A stretch of 64,000 bases of DNA from Gammaproteobacteria bacterium (GTDB taxonomy: Bacteria; Pseudomonadota; Gammaproteobacteria; UBA4575), in assembly GCA_011523795.1 (NCBI GenBank), contig WTFY01000008.1, positions 72,955 to 136,954 on the forward strand, given 5' to 3'. The position numbers were made by a program, and so were the translations under genes. The first letter of the stretch is position 1; each line of letters begins with the position of its first letter. Shown here piece by piece: positions 26,577 to 35,786 of this stretch. The notes under the pieces are model-generated. The model was not told where the DNA came from and made no database searches. It worked only from the letters and a program-made list of their open reading frames with translations.

Positions 26577-27938
26577 GTGCAGAAGATGCTGAGAGTATTT
26601 CAACAAGCTTTGATATTGGGCCTGGTGGTGATCCTGACTCCCGTATCGGGTGCCCCGGCTGCCGGGTCAAACAACCTGGTCCTGCCGACACTTGCCCCGA
26701 TGCTGGAGAAGACTACCCCTGCAGTTGTCAATATTTCCACTACGGGTAAAGTCATCGTTCGCGACCCGTTTTTTGATGACCCGTTCTTTAGGCGGTTTTT
26801 CGATGTGCCCGAGCAGCGCCGTGAGCGGCGCATTAGCGGATTGGGGTCAGGTGTTATCGTGGATGCAAATGACGGTTACATCGTGACGAACTCGCACGTT
26901 ATTGACAAGGCCGAAGACATAGTTGTGACACTGGAGGATGGACAGCGTTTCAATGCGAAGGTTATCGGCAAGGACCCCGGTGCGGACATTGCAGTGATTC
27001 AGATTGATGCAGAGCGGCTGACTGAGATCGCACTCGGGGATTCAGACAATCTCCGACAGGGAGATTTCGTGGTGGCGATCGGCAATCCTTTCGGATTGGG
27101 CCAAACAGTAACGTCCGGCATTGTGAGCGCCCTCGGGCGTAGCGGGCTCGGAATTGAATCGTATGAAGACTTCATCCAGACCGATGCGTCCATCAATCCA
27201 GGCAATTCAGGCGGTGCACTAGTGAATCTGCGAGGGGAACTCATTGGTATCAATACGGCCATTTACGGATCAGGCGGCGGCAACATAGGGATCGGGTTTG
27301 CAATACCGGTCAATATGGCCAGGCAGATCATTTCCCAACTGGTTGAGCATGGCGAGGTCAGAAGGGGTCGACTCGGGTTTGTCGTGCAGGACCTGACCCC
27401 TGAACTGGCCGAGGCATTCGGTGTAGCTCGCAAGAAGGGTGTGGTGGTGGCACGCGTTGAAGCGAAATCTCCGGCACAGCAAGCAGGCATAAAGGTGGGT
27501 GACGTCATCACTGCTGTCAACGGACGTGAGGTGGACAATTCGGCCCAGGTACGTAATGAAATAGGATTGTTAAGGGTGGGTTCTGAAGTCGAGATCGAGG
27601 TATTGAGGGATGGCAAGACACGCAGTCTCACTGCTTCAGTGGGCCGGCACACGACCTACACGGTCAGCGGCAATACGCTTAGTGAAAAACTGGCAGGTGC
27701 CAAGTTCAGTGAAGCACAAGAAGATCCTTCGCGCAGGACTGCCGCTGGAATTGAGGTAGTTCAGGCACGCGGCAAGGCTGCGTCGGCCGGGCTGCGTAAA
27801 GGGGATATCGTTATCAGTGTGAACAGGGAACGCGTCAAGACGATCAAAGACATGAAGGCTGCCATCAAGAAAAATCCAGAGGCATTGCTGTTGAATATCC
27901 AGCGTGCATCAAGGGGTCTGTTTATTCTGATCCGGTAA
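26577..27938 (+). CDS. periplasmic serine protease of the DegP/DegQ (Do) family
   Basis: A 453-residue HtrA protease-chaperone. A signal peptide ends near residue 27 (GAPAAG). The trypsin-like domain has the triad His107 (TNSHVID), Asp137 (GADIAVI) and Ser211 (GNSGGAL). Two PDZ domains follow (about 250-345 and 365-450). The length is closest to DegQ/MucD. Start is GTG 26577; ATG 26586 is possible. It degrades or refolds envelope proteins. Next to hsp20 and cbpA but probably separately transcribed. Confidence 0.94.
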   Translation: MQKMLRVFQQALILGLVVILTPVSGAPAAGSNNLVLPTLAPMLEKTTPAVVNISTTGKVIVRDPFFDDPFFRRFFDVPEQRRERRISGLGSGVIVDANDGYIVTNSHVIDKAEDIVVTLEDGQRFNAKVIGKDPGADIAVIQIDAERLTEIALGDSDNLRQGDFVVAIGNPFGLGQTVTSGIVSALGRSGLGIESYEDFIQTDASINPGNSGGALVNLRGELIGINTAIYGSGGGNIGIGFAIPVNMARQIISQLVEHGEVRRGRLGFVVQDLTPELAEAFGVARKKGVVVARVEAKSPAQQAGIKVGDVITAVNGREVDNSAQVRNEIGLLRVGSEVEIEVLRDGKTRSLTASVGRHTTYTVSGNTLSEKLAGAKFSEAQEDPSRRTAAGIEVVQARGKAASAGLRKGDIVISVNRERVKTIKDMKAAIKKNPEALLLNIQRASRGLFILIR

Positions 27939-28065
27939 GCAGGTTATCTGGCCCGTCGCGTGGAATATCAGTATAGGTTCAAGGTACAAACGGAGAGCCT
28001 GCACGGGCTGAACACCGTGCAAGGTGCACGATTGAACGCAGGTTGCGGTATTCGATTGAGAAAGA

Positions 28066-28299
28066 CTAGCCTCCGGTGACAGGGGGAAAGAATGCGACTT
28101 CGTCACCATCTTGGACGATATGATCAAAATCGGCGTACTCCTGGTTGACGGCTACCAGCACCAGGCTATCTCGCTGCAGGTTGCCCGTCGTTTGGTGCCA
28201 GATTTCCTCAACTGTGGCTGTGCCGGAAATCGAGACTGAGTCCTCAGCACGGCCAATCTCCTCGCGTAGGCTCGCAAAATACTTTACGTGGACTGACAT
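28066..28299 (-). CDS. moaD: molybdopterin synthase small subunit MoaD
   Basis: A 77-residue ubiquitin-like sulfur carrier of molybdenum cofactor synthesis. The start [15 protein letters not shown] and the C-terminal VTGG are typical; the terminal Gly-Gly is adenylated by MoeB and thiocarboxylated. It is divergent from moaC. MoaE, normally adjacent, is not in the window. Confidence 0.9.
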   Translation of the reverse strand: MSVHVKYFASLREEIGRAEDSVSISGTATVEEIWHQTTGNLQRDSLVLVAVNQEYADFDHIVQDGDEVAFFPPVTGG

Positions 28300-28335
28300 C
28301 GTTCAACTTCACCGTTTTTGAGTCATACGAAACAC

Positions 28336-28353
28336 TGGTACCAGATGGTACCA
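28336..28353. promoter_or_regulatory. tandem 8-bp palindromes between moaD and moaC
   Basis: TGGTACCA occurs twice (28336-28343 and 28346-28353), separated by two bases, in the 84-bp gap between the divergent moaD and moaC starts. Each copy is itself a perfect palindrome, and the whole forms a larger dyad. It looks like an operator for a dimeric regulator; the protein is unknown. Confidence 0.4.
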
Positions 28354-28383
28354 TCACAGTTCCGGGAACTCGGATTGGATGAC

Positions 28384-28866
28384 ATGAGTAAATTTACGCA
28401 CTTTAATCCCCAAGGTGAAGCCCATATGGTGAATATCGGTGAAAAACCCGTCACCCGCCGCCAAGCTACTGCTGACGGGCGGATATGCATGCAGGCAGAA
28501 ACCTTACAGCTGATTCAGAGAGGCGGCAATAAAAAAGGGGATGTACTGGGGATTGCTCGAATTGCCGGCATATCCGCTGCCAAGAAAACTCCTGATCTGG
28601 TTCCTCTGTGTCATCCCATCCAGATCACTTCGGTGGAAGTGGAGCTGGAGGCTGAAGAGGCGCCCCCGGCAGTTTACTGTAAAGCTACGGTGGAATCTGT
28701 CGGACAGACCGGGGTGGAAATGGAAGCACTAACTGCCGTGCAGATCGCGTTGTTGACGGTATATGACATGTGCAAGGCTGTAGACCGGGGCATGACATTC
28801 CAGACGGTTGGCCTTGTCAGGAAATCGGGTGGCAAGTCGGGGATTTGGGAACGTGACGGGCAATGA
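28384..28866 (+). CDS. moaC: cyclic pyranopterin monophosphate synthase MoaC
   Basis: A 160-residue enzyme of molybdenum cofactor synthesis. It converts the MoaA product to cyclic pyranopterin monophosphate. Features: [20 protein letters not shown], the conserved PLCHPIQI histidine motif, and [22 protein letters not shown]. The open frame starts at 28318, but the family start (MSKFTHFN) is ATG 28384, giving the normal length (E. coli 161). Divergent from moaD across the tandem palindrome. Confidence 0.94.
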   Translation: MSKFTHFNPQGEAHMVNIGEKPVTRRQATADGRICMQAETLQLIQRGGNKKGDVLGIARIAGISAAKKTPDLVPLCHPIQITSVEVELEAEEAPPAVYCKATVESVGQTGVEMEALTAVQIALLTVYDMCKAVDRGMTFQTVGLVRKSGGKSGIWERDGQ

Positions 28867-28940
28867 TTGTGGATGCGGGCTCTTAGGACTGGTTCATCGA
28901 CAGACAACATTGTTCGCAAGCTGTGGGTATTGATGTGGGC

Positions 28941-30032
28941 ATGTTCAGCAAGCAGGTTCTGGCGTGGTTTCAGCTTCATGGCAGGAAAGACCTTCCGTGG
29001 CAGCAAAATCCTGACCCGTACAAAATCTGGGTTTCAGAAATCATGCTGCAGCAGACGCGAGTCGATACGGTGATTCCGTATTACCAGAAGTTTATTCAGC
29101 GCTTTCCGAATGTCAGAGAGCTGGCTGATGCCGGAGTTGATGAGATACTGCACTACTGGGCCGGGCTGGGATATTATGCGCGTGCACGAAACCTGCACAA
29201 GACCGCACGACAGGTATGTGAGTTTTATCAAGGCCGGTTTCCCGACGACATGAAAGAAATGTCTGCCCTGCCAGGAATCGGTCGTTCCACGGCAGCGGCT
29301 ATTCTGGCACTGGGCTTCCATCAACGACATGCCATCCTGGATGGCAATGTGAAGCGCGTGCTGGCAAGGTATTTTGCAGTGGAAGGCTGGTCCGGTGAAC
29401 GCAAGGTCGAAGCCCAGCTCTGGGCACATGCAGAGTCCCTGTTGCCGATTTCGAAAGGCCAGATCGCTGACTACACGCAGGCCATGATGGATATCGGGGC
29501 AACGCTGTGTACCCGTGTACATCCAGATTGCCTGTCGTGTCCAGTCCAAAACGGTTGCAAGGCCTTCAGGCAGCATCGCCAGCACGAGTTGCCCACCGCA
29601 AAGCCTTCTCGCATTTTGCCTCAGCGTGAGATACAGGTAGCAATGGTAAAAGATGTTCAGGGTGCCATCTGGCTGGAAAAGCGCCCGCCAGCGGGTATTT
29701 GGGGTGGCCTGTACAGTTTTCCAGAATTCGTCGACGATGCCAGCCTGTTAGAATGGTTGGAAAGTAGATACGGGGAACTTGCCTACAGGACACAGGCCTT
29801 GCCAGTAATGACTCATACTTTTTCGCATTACAGGCTGCATATGCATCTGAAACTGGTGCAACTGGTTGGTCAATCCATTGGTGTGATGGAAGATGATGCT
29901 GGGGTTTGGTATAAAGCGCCTTGTGAAAAAATCGGTCTGGCTGCCCCGGTCCGCAAGGTTCTACGGCAGGCTATGTTGAATACAAAGGAAAGCTCCCATG
30001 ACACGCATGGTTCAATGTGTAAAGCTGAATAA
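28941..30032 (+). CDS. mutY: A/G-specific adenine glycosylase MutY
   Basis: A 363-residue DNA repair glycosylase that removes adenine mispaired with 8-oxoguanine. Visible: [23 protein letters not shown], helix-hairpin-helix with [13 protein letters not shown] and the catalytic Asp in [10 protein letters not shown]. The iron-sulfur cluster is C-x6-C-x2-C-x5-C ([17 protein letters not shown]). A NUDIX-like C-terminal domain ([19 protein letters not shown]) recognises 8-oxoG. GTG 28923 is an alternative start. It overlaps yggX by 35 bp, as in many gammaproteobacteria. Confidence 0.95.
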   Translation: MFSKQVLAWFQLHGRKDLPWQQNPDPYKIWVSEIMLQQTRVDTVIPYYQKFIQRFPNVRELADAGVDEILHYWAGLGYYARARNLHKTARQVCEFYQGRFPDDMKEMSALPGIGRSTAAAILALGFHQRHAILDGNVKRVLARYFAVEGWSGERKVEAQLWAHAESLLPISKGQIADYTQAMMDIGATLCTRVHPDCLSCPVQNGCKAFRQHRQHELPTAKPSRILPQREIQVAMVKDVQGAIWLEKRPPAGIWGGLYSFPEFVDDASLLEWLESRYGELAYRTQALPVMTHTFSHYRLHMHLKLVQLVGQSIGVMEDDAGVWYKAPCEKIGLAAPVRKVLRQAMLNTKESSHDTHGSMCKAE

Positions 30033-30273
30033 AGAAGCGGAAGGTCTTGAGTACATGCCTTATCCAGGTGATCTCGGGCAAAAAATTTACGAAAACGTTT
30101 CCAAGGAAGGATGGCAGAAGTGGGTGAGTCATCAGACCATGTTAATCAATGAGTATCGGTTGACTCCTGTTGATCCCAAAGCGCGTAAGTTCCTGGAAGA
30201 AGAGATGGAGAAATTCTTTTTTGGAGAAGGATCGGAAAAACCCAAGGAATTTGTTGAGCCGGGCAACGAATAG
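29998..30273 (+). CDS. yggX: YggX-type Fe(2+)-trafficking protein
   Basis: A 91-residue YggX family protein proposed to protect or supply iron-sulfur clusters under oxidative stress. Family features: [24 protein letters not shown], the single conserved cysteine near the start, and [14 protein letters not shown]. The ATG overlaps the mutY end in another frame, with GGAAAG just upstream. Pairing with MutY, itself an iron-sulfur enzyme, is the conserved arrangement. Confidence 0.94.
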   Translation: MTRMVQCVKLNKEAEGLEYMPYPGDLGQKIYENVSKEGWQKWVSHQTMLINEYRLTPVDPKARKFLEEEMEKFFFGEGSEKPKEFVEPGNE

Positions 30274-30340
30274 CAATTTCTGAAATATATGCGCGGCTCT
30301 TGTTACTTCACGGGAGTCTCAGCACAATTCCTTAAAATCT

Positions 30341-30416
30341 GGCCAGGTAGCTCAGTCGGTAGAGCAGTGGACTGAAAATCCTCGTGTCGGTGGTTCGATT
30401 CCGCCCCTGGCCACCA
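30341..30416 (+). tRNA. tRNA-Phe (anticodon GAA)
   Basis: A 76-base cloverleaf. The acceptor stem GGCCAGG (30341-30347) pairs with CCTGGCC (30406-30412), discriminator A, and an encoded CCA (30414-30416). The D arm contains AGTCGGTAGAG, the anticodon loop is CTGAAAA giving GAA, and the T loop is TTCGATT. The gene is complete. tRNA 3' ends are common island integration sites; a repeat of its end was not seen nearby. Confidence 0.96.
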
Positions 30417-30664
30417 CCTTATTTTGCGGTGTCCTGCCCCCGAAGTTGCTCCCGTTTATGGTGCTAGACTATGGGGAGACCACCTGACATACAGCCTGTG
30501 AAGATTTGTATGTTCAGACGATCAAGATCGCCGGTTACTGTTGTTTGGACACTATTGTATATAATCCTCTCTCTTGGAATTTAGGTTGATTCGGGCATGG
30601 AATTTCGTTGGAGAGAATCAAGGACATGGGTAGAGCGGGGGTTCCGCGTGAAGCGGACGTAGCC

Positions 30665-32023
30665 ATGCCAAGGAAAGTTGCAATCATCGGTGCGGGGGTC
30701 TCGGGGCTGGGAGTAGCTTGGGCGCTGAATCACCATCCTGATCGATTCGATTTTCGACTGTTCGAAGCGCAATCCAAGATTGGTGGAAACGCCATTACGG
30801 CCGATATGCCACAAGATGATGGAACCTCCATCCCATTCGATATCTCCGTCACCGCATGCATACCCTCGGTATATCATCATATTCTACTGTTCATGCAGCA
30901 GCACGGTATCGAGTTGGTCGATACCGGCTTCAGTTACAGCGTGAAGTATCGTGGTGGCATTTACGCTCACGATTTCGACTCCGACATCCGGAGGCAACTG
31001 CAACCGGAAATCGAGAAATTCCAGAAACTTCTGAGACGTCTAAAATGGTTTGGTGTACTCAACAGGTCCAAGTCCAGATTGCTTAATGCCCTGAACCCAT
31101 TCAACTATATCAGCATGGGTTCGGTTCTCACCCTGGGCAGGTTCTCCGGGGATTTCCGGTACAAGATTCTGAAACCCATGTTTGTCAACTTCCTGATGGC
31201 CACGAACGTATTTGACATGCCTGCATCCCTGTTTTCCCGATATCTGGAGTTTTTCGATATTGAATCTGCCACACCGATGCAAACCTGGGACCAGGGTACT
31301 CGACGAATCTATGAAAAATTGTCGGCTGATTTTCAGGACAAGATATATCTTGACCGACCAATTCACAAAGTGTACCGACGTTCATCCGATGTCGTCGTAG
31401 AGGACGAAAACGGAAAGAAAGAGACGTTTGACGATGTGGTTTTTGCCTGTAACGCGAATCAAGCGCTGATGATCTTGGACAAGCCGACCTTTCTGGAGAG
31501 CTGGATCCTCTCTTCGATTCGTTACGAGAGTGAACTGCACAACCATACTGTCGTACATTCGGATGCCTCGATTCTCCCTGACAATGCCGTGAAACCACTC
31601 GCCACCCGCAGCAACCACATCGAGCAGTATGGTGTCAGGCCTGACAACTACGAAATCACCTACATCATGCACAATCAGCAGCCTTGGGCAAACCGGTCGG
31701 ATAAGCCATGCCTAGTGACCTACAATCCAATCAGTCGTATCGACGAAGGCAAGATCATCAAAAGGTGGTGGTTTCAGCACATCGTGCACGACGTGCGCCA
31801 CGTGGCCCTGCTCATCCATATTTTCCGCTTCGTTCAGGGCAGGAGGCGAACATGGCACTGTGGTGCCCATACCCTCATCAACAGTCAGGAGACATGTTTC
31901 GTGACTGGACTGGTCACGGCGAAGCAGCTTGGAGCCGACTATCCATTTCAGGATCCTGAGGCAAGGAAGTGGTTCAACTTTTATGGGCGTATGATGTACG
32001 GCTGGCGCTTCAGGAAGGCGTGA
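30665..32023 (+). CDS. FAD/NAD(P)-binding oxidoreductase, amine-oxidase-like
   Basis: A 452-residue flavoprotein. The Rossmann FAD motif VAIIGAGVSGLGVAWAL starts at residue 4, followed by LFEAQSKIGGNAITA, which binds the FAD ribose and phosphate, and a C-terminal VTGLVTAKQLGADYPF. It resembles the amine-oxidase/phytoene-desaturase-like proteins often paired with cyclopropane or fatty-acid modification genes, but no such partner is present. ATG 30665 is preferred over the upstream in-frame start at 30608 because the Rossmann strand starts right after it. It stands alone between tRNA-Phe and the urea region. Substrate unknown. Confidence 0.8.
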   Translation: MPRKVAIIGAGVSGLGVAWALNHHPDRFDFRLFEAQSKIGGNAITADMPQDDGTSIPFDISVTACIPSVYHHILLFMQQHGIELVDTGFSYSVKYRGGIYAHDFDSDIRRQLQPEIEKFQKLLRRLKWFGVLNRSKSRLLNALNPFNYISMGSVLTLGRFSGDFRYKILKPMFVNFLMATNVFDMPASLFSRYLEFFDIESATPMQTWDQGTRRIYEKLSADFQDKIYLDRPIHKVYRRSSDVVVEDENGKKETFDDVVFACNANQALMILDKPTFLESWILSSIRYESELHNHTVVHSDASILPDNAVKPLATRSNHIEQYGVRPDNYEITYIMHNQQPWANRSDKPCLVTYNPISRIDEGKIIKRWWFQHIVHDVRHVALLIHIFRFVQGRRRTWHCGAHTLINSQETCFVTGLVTAKQLGADYPFQDPEARKWFNFYGRMMYGWRFRKA

Positions 32024-32621
32024 ATTAGGGCAGCACGTCGCTGTTTTGTACAGCCCTTCAATGCGCGTGCCTGTGCCGCGGTGGCAAGGCTATCCTTCTC
32101 CGGATCTACACCATCCCACATGGGTAGCAGTCGAGAGGATCAGGTCAGCGTCGGAGAATGGGCTGGAGTTTCGTGTGCCAATCGGTTAAGGCTGTCTAGC
32201 CTGGTTCTGCTGTGGCATACAGTGAATCGCAGCTGCTGCGAGATCTTCTACAGCTGTGAGAGCATGGTATATCCAGCTTCTCAACATCCATCGGAAAAAA
32301 CTTGTGTCAGTGCTATGGCCGTGCAAATCTGATGGGTCAGGCATCTTTTTCCTGCTGTACTGATTAAGCAGCTGGCTGTCAAGAGACAGGTAAGACGACT
32401 TGCAGCAAATCCTCGGCAAGAGGCCGGCCTGTCTTGGTCTGGCTACGGTTAGTCAGATATGGCCAGCCGGACGGCCCACATTTGAAAACACCTGTTTCAG
32501 GTGCATGCATGCATGATAGTAGTGCGTGCCAGCTGCTATCAGGCATCACCTAACCCCGCAAGTCATGCAATGCTAATTTATCCTGTTGATTCCATTCATG
32601 ATCTTAAGTTAGCACTATCGG
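32024..32621. other. long non-coding stretch upstream of urtA
   Basis: About 600 bp without a convincing gene; short frames lack ribosome sites and family-like sequence. It holds a dyad CACCTG-TTT-CAGGTG at 32489-32503, which extends to the NtrC-like half-site GGTGCA (32500-32505). As the spacing differs from the NtrC consensus (N7 rather than N5 between CACC and GGTG), it is only a weak enhancer candidate for the promoter at 32622. Confidence 0.4.
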
Positions 32622-32638
32622 TGGCATGCTTAGTGCAT
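32622..32638 (+). promoter_or_regulatory. sigma-54-type promoter for the urt operon
   Basis: TGGCATG-CTTA-GTGCAT has GG-N10-GC spacing and one mismatch to TGGCAYR-N4-TTGCW. It lies 114 bp before the urtA start. Nitrogen control of urtABCDE is usual in other bacteria and fits this promoter class. Confidence 0.65.
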
Positions 32639-32751
32639 AGCATTAGGGAGACTGCACATTCTGGTGGACCTGTTTTGACTGTTTCCATGTCAGAAGAATG
32701 TGTCAGTGGATAGCAAATGACTACAGAAATGAAATTTCAGGAGTTAGTGAA

Positions 32752-34038
32752 ATGAAGTTTAAAAAGTGGGGAATACATGGAATCTGTGCCTTGTTGGGCA
32801 TGCTGTTACTACAACCGGTAAATTCCGCTGACAAGATAAAAGTTGGTGTTTTGCACTCTCTTTCAGGGACCATGGCAATTAGTGAAACCACGCTTAAGGA
32901 CACTGTCCTGATGATGGTCGAAGAGCAAAACAAGGCGGGAGGTTTGCTTGGAAAAGAGCTGGAAGCAGTCGTGGTCGACCCGGCATCAAACTGGCCACTG
33001 TTTGCCGAAAAAATGCGAGAACTGATTGAAGTACATGACGTAGATGTGATTTTTGGCTGCTGGACGTCGGTGTCGCGCAAATCAGTATTACCGGTGGTTG
33101 AGGAGTTGAACGGCTTGCTTTTCTACCCGGTTCAATACGAGGGTGAGGAATCCTCCAAAAATGTGTTTTATACCGGTGCTGCGCCCAATCAGCAGGCGAT
33201 TCCAGCCGTTGATTATCTTATGAATGATGTGGGTGCAGAACGATGGGTACTGGCTGGTACGGACTATGTATACCCTCGAACCACAAACAAGATTCTCGAA
33301 GCTTACCTCAAGCAAAAAGGTGTAGCTGATAAGGATATCATGATCAACTACACACCGTTTGGACATTCTGACTGGCAAACCATTGTTTCAGATATCAAGG
33401 CGTTTGGGTCAGCAGGAAAGAAAACAGCTGTAGTCTCAACCATCAATGGCGATGCCAATGTCCCATTTTACAAAGAACTCGGAAACCAGGGATTATCGGC
33501 TGAGGATATTCCTGTTGTCGCATTCTCGGTGGGCGAAGAGGAATTATTGGGAATTGATACAGGCCCTCTGGTAGGCCATCTGGCTGCATGGAATTATTTC
33601 ATGAGTGCAGAATCCGAAGAAAATGACAAGTTTATTGAAGCATGGCATGCCTTTATCGGGAATGAAGACCGGGTAACCAATGATCCGATGGAAGCCACCT
33701 ACATTGGATTTAAGATGTGGGCAGCGGCTGTTGAAAAAGCCGGGACAACTGACGTGGATGCAGTCCGACTCGCAATGTATGGACTTGAAGTGCCCAATCT
33801 GACAGGTGGTGTGGCAGTGATGAATACCAATCATCATTTGTCCAAGCCGGTACTGATCGGTGAAGTTCAGGATGATGGCCAGTTCGAGATCGTCTGGTCC
33901 ACGGATGATGTGGTCAAAGGTGATGCCTGGACTGACTGGTTGCCCGAAAGCAGCAAAATCGTTGCCAACTGGACGGCTCCAGTGAATTGCGGAAACTTCA
34001 ATACAGAAACCAAAGAGTGTTCCGGACAGAATTATTGA
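32752..34038 (+). CDS. urtA: urea ABC transporter, substrate-binding protein UrtA
   Basis: A 428-residue periplasmic binding protein of the amide-urea class, the urea receptor of the UrtABCDE importer. A signal peptide ends near residue 25 (LLQPVNSA). Family motifs: KVGVLHSLSGTMAISE, FGCWTSVSRKSVLPVVE, LFYPVQYEGEE, TDYVYPRTTN. The start ATG 32752 follows AGGAG by eight bases; the longer frame to 32698 is not needed. It is separated from urtB by 107 bp holding two hairpins, which may raise its level above the other subunits. Confidence 0.95.
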   Translation: MKFKKWGIHGICALLGMLLLQPVNSADKIKVGVLHSLSGTMAISETTLKDTVLMMVEEQNKAGGLLGKELEAVVVDPASNWPLFAEKMRELIEVHDVDVIFGCWTSVSRKSVLPVVEELNGLLFYPVQYEGEESSKNVFYTGAAPNQQAIPAVDYLMNDVGAERWVLAGTDYVYPRTTNKILEAYLKQKGVADKDIMINYTPFGHSDWQTIVSDIKAFGSAGKKTAVVSTINGDANVPFYKELGNQGLSAEDIPVVAFSVGEEELLGIDTGPLVGHLAAWNYFMSAESEENDKFIEAWHAFIGNEDRVTNDPMEATYIGFKMWAAAVEKAGTTDVDAVRLAMYGLEVPNLTGGVAVMNTNHHLSKPVLIGEVQDDGQFEIVWSTDDVVKGDAWTDWLPESSKIVANWTAPVNCGNFNTETKECSGQNY

Positions 34039-34084
34039 ACACGTAGCCGTTTCCGAAATGTGTTCATAACCAACTTATACCTGA

Positions 34085-34118
34085 GGCTGGCTACCCTGGA
34101 GATGAAGGGTAGCCAGCC
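34085..34118 (+). terminator. strong hairpin between urtA and urtB (partial terminator)
   Basis: GGCTGGCTACCCT (34085-34097) pairs perfectly with AGGGTAGCCAGCC (34106-34118) around an 8-base loop, followed by TTCAACATTTTT. A 13-bp perfect stem plus a short T-run is a good intrinsic terminator. As urtBCDE lack another promoter that I can see, I infer partial read-through. Confidence 0.75.
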
Positions 34119-34120
34119 TT

Positions 34121-34140
34121 CAACATTTTTGAAAATGTTG
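34121..34140 (+). repeat. second inverted repeat just before urtB
   Basis: CAACATTTT and AAAATGTTG form a 9-bp stem with a 2-base loop. It ends five bases before the urtB ATG and starts two bases after the first hairpin, so it covers the place where a ribosome site is expected. The role is unknown. Confidence 0.55.
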
Positions 34141-34145
34141 AGACC

Positions 34146-35786
34146 ATGAAACGCATACTGGTACTTGTTGTATTCGCTTCAATCATCTTGCATGGCCTGC
34201 ATGCAGCAGACGATGCAGGTCTCGACGACTCCCTGCAGAGTAGCTTCGGGCTGCTTGTCTCTAAAAGTTTCAGCGATAAAGCTGCAGCAATCCGTGATAT
34301 TGCAGCATCTGGAAATCCGCATTCCATTCGGGTTTTGAGCAGCCTTCTGGATGGCAATCTCTATTTTCATAAAAAAAACCAAAGCATGATTTTAGTGTCG
34401 GCAACAACAACCAAGGAGTATGAGATTTTCGATCTGTTGACAGGGAAACTGATTGAAACAAGAAGTAAAAAGGAACTCAGAAAGCGCTATAAAAAGGTTG
34501 TCATAAACAACAAGCTAAGAGGACTCCTGAACGAGAAGCTGGCCACACTTACGATATTCAGCGAAGATAAGAGCACACGCCTGACTTCGGTACGAAATAT
34601 TCTCAAGACCCTGAATCCTTCAGCCGTAAAACTGCTGCGCGATGCAATAACCCAGGAAACGGATCAGGATGTGAAGGAGTTGATGCGGATCTGCATTGCA
34701 GTATTTGATGCCCGCTCAGAAATCCCCGAAATACAGCTTGCTGCGATCAATACATTGTCCGGGTCACTGTATCCTGAGGCGCGGACGGTTCTTGAACAAC
34801 TGAAAACAACACAATTCGACAGAACTGGTGCAGACAGTCCGTTGCTGCAGGCCGTGAACTCCTCATTGCAGGCAATCGAGTTGAAAGCCGGGGTTTACAA
34901 GCAGGTTGAAAACATATTCTTTGGTTTGAGCTTGGGATCGGTTTTGTTGTTGGCTGCCGTGGGGCTGGCAATAACGTTTGGTGTAATGGGCGTTATCAAC
35001 ATGGCGCATGGTGAAATGTTGATGCTGGGTGCCTATACGACTTTTGTCGTGCAGCAACTCATGCCGAACTCAATCGAGTACTCTCTTTTTGTTGCGATCC
35101 CTGCTGCATTTGTTGTGACCGGCTTGGCCGGGATTGGAATTGAACGCGGCATCATCCGCTACCTGTATGGTCGTCCGTTGGAAACATTGCTTGCAACATT
35201 TGGTCTGAGTTTGGTATTGCAGCAGTTGGTACGGTCCGTGTTTTCACCGCTTAACCGCTCGGTGGTGACTCCGCAATGGATGAGCGGGTCATTCGAATTC
35301 AATCCAGTTTTATCACTCACGTACAACAGGATGTACATTGTCGTGTTTGCATTGCTGGTGTTGTTCGGCTTGCTCTGGCTTCTGAAAAAAACTTCATTTG
35401 GACTGCAGTTGCGTGCGGTAACCCAGAATCGGGTTATGGCAAAAGCCATGGGGATACGCACGGACAGAGTGGATGCACTTGCATTTGGTCTGGGTTCGGG
35501 GATTGCAGGGATAGGAGGCGTTGCCTTGAGCCAGCTTACCAATGTGGGCCCGAACCTTGGTCAAGCCTACATTGTGGATTCATTCATGGTTGTGGTGTTC
35601 GGTGGTGTCGGGAATCTGTGGGGAACGTTCTTTGGAGCTATGATCCTGGGAATTGCAAACAAGTTTTTGGAGCCCGTGATGGGGGCCGTGTTTGCCAAGA
35701 TTCTCGTTTTGGTTTTCATAATCTTGTTCATACAGAAATATCCGAGGGGCATGTTCGCGCTCAAGGGCCGTGCTGCGGAAGGGTAA
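34146..35786 (+). CDS. urtB: urea ABC transporter, permease UrtB
   Basis: A 546-residue protein. An N-terminal signal-like helix is followed by a soluble region of about 230 residues with HEAT-like helical content, as is usual in UrtB. The C-terminal half is a branched-chain-type (LivH-like) permease of about eight helices, with NMAHGEMLMLGAYT and the GLGSGIAGIGGVALSQ signature. ATG 34146 lies directly after the hairpins. It ends by overlapping urtC (TAATG). Together with UrtC it makes the membrane channel. Confidence 0.94.
   Translation: MKRILVLVVFASIILHGLHAADDAGLDDSLQSSFGLLVSKSFSDKAAAIRDIAASGNPHSIRVLSSLLDGNLYFHKKNQSMILVSATTTKEYEIFDLLTGKLIETRSKKELRKRYKKVVINNKLRGLLNEKLATLTIFSEDKSTRLTSVRNILKTLNPSAVKLLRDAITQETDQDVKELMRICIAVFDARSEIPEIQLAAINTLSGSLYPEARTVLEQLKTTQFDRTGADSPLLQAVNSSLQAIELKAGVYKQVENIFFGLSLGSVLLLAAVGLAITFGVMGVINMAHGEMLMLGAYTTFVVQQLMPNSIEYSLFVAIPAAFVVTGLAGIGIERGIIRYLYGRPLETLLATFGLSLVLQQLVRSVFSPLNRSVVTPQWMSGSFEFNPVLSLTYNRMYIVVFALLVLFGLLWLLKKTSFGLQLRAVTQNRVMAKAMGIRTDRVDALAFGLGSGIAGIGGVALSQLTNVGPNLGQAYIVDSFMVVVFGGVGNLWGTFFGAMILGIANKFLEPVMGAVFAKILVLVFIILFIQKYPRGMFALKGRAAEG

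Noticed and set aside
32081-32332. An 83-codon frame between the flavoprotein and urtA as a gene
   Set aside because: No ribosome site, no hydrophobic or family-like pattern, and several overlapping frames of equal quality on the other strand.
35276-35785. A 552-residue version of UrtC starting inside urtB
   Set aside because: The extra part is an out-of-frame shadow of urtB; the family start is at 35786.
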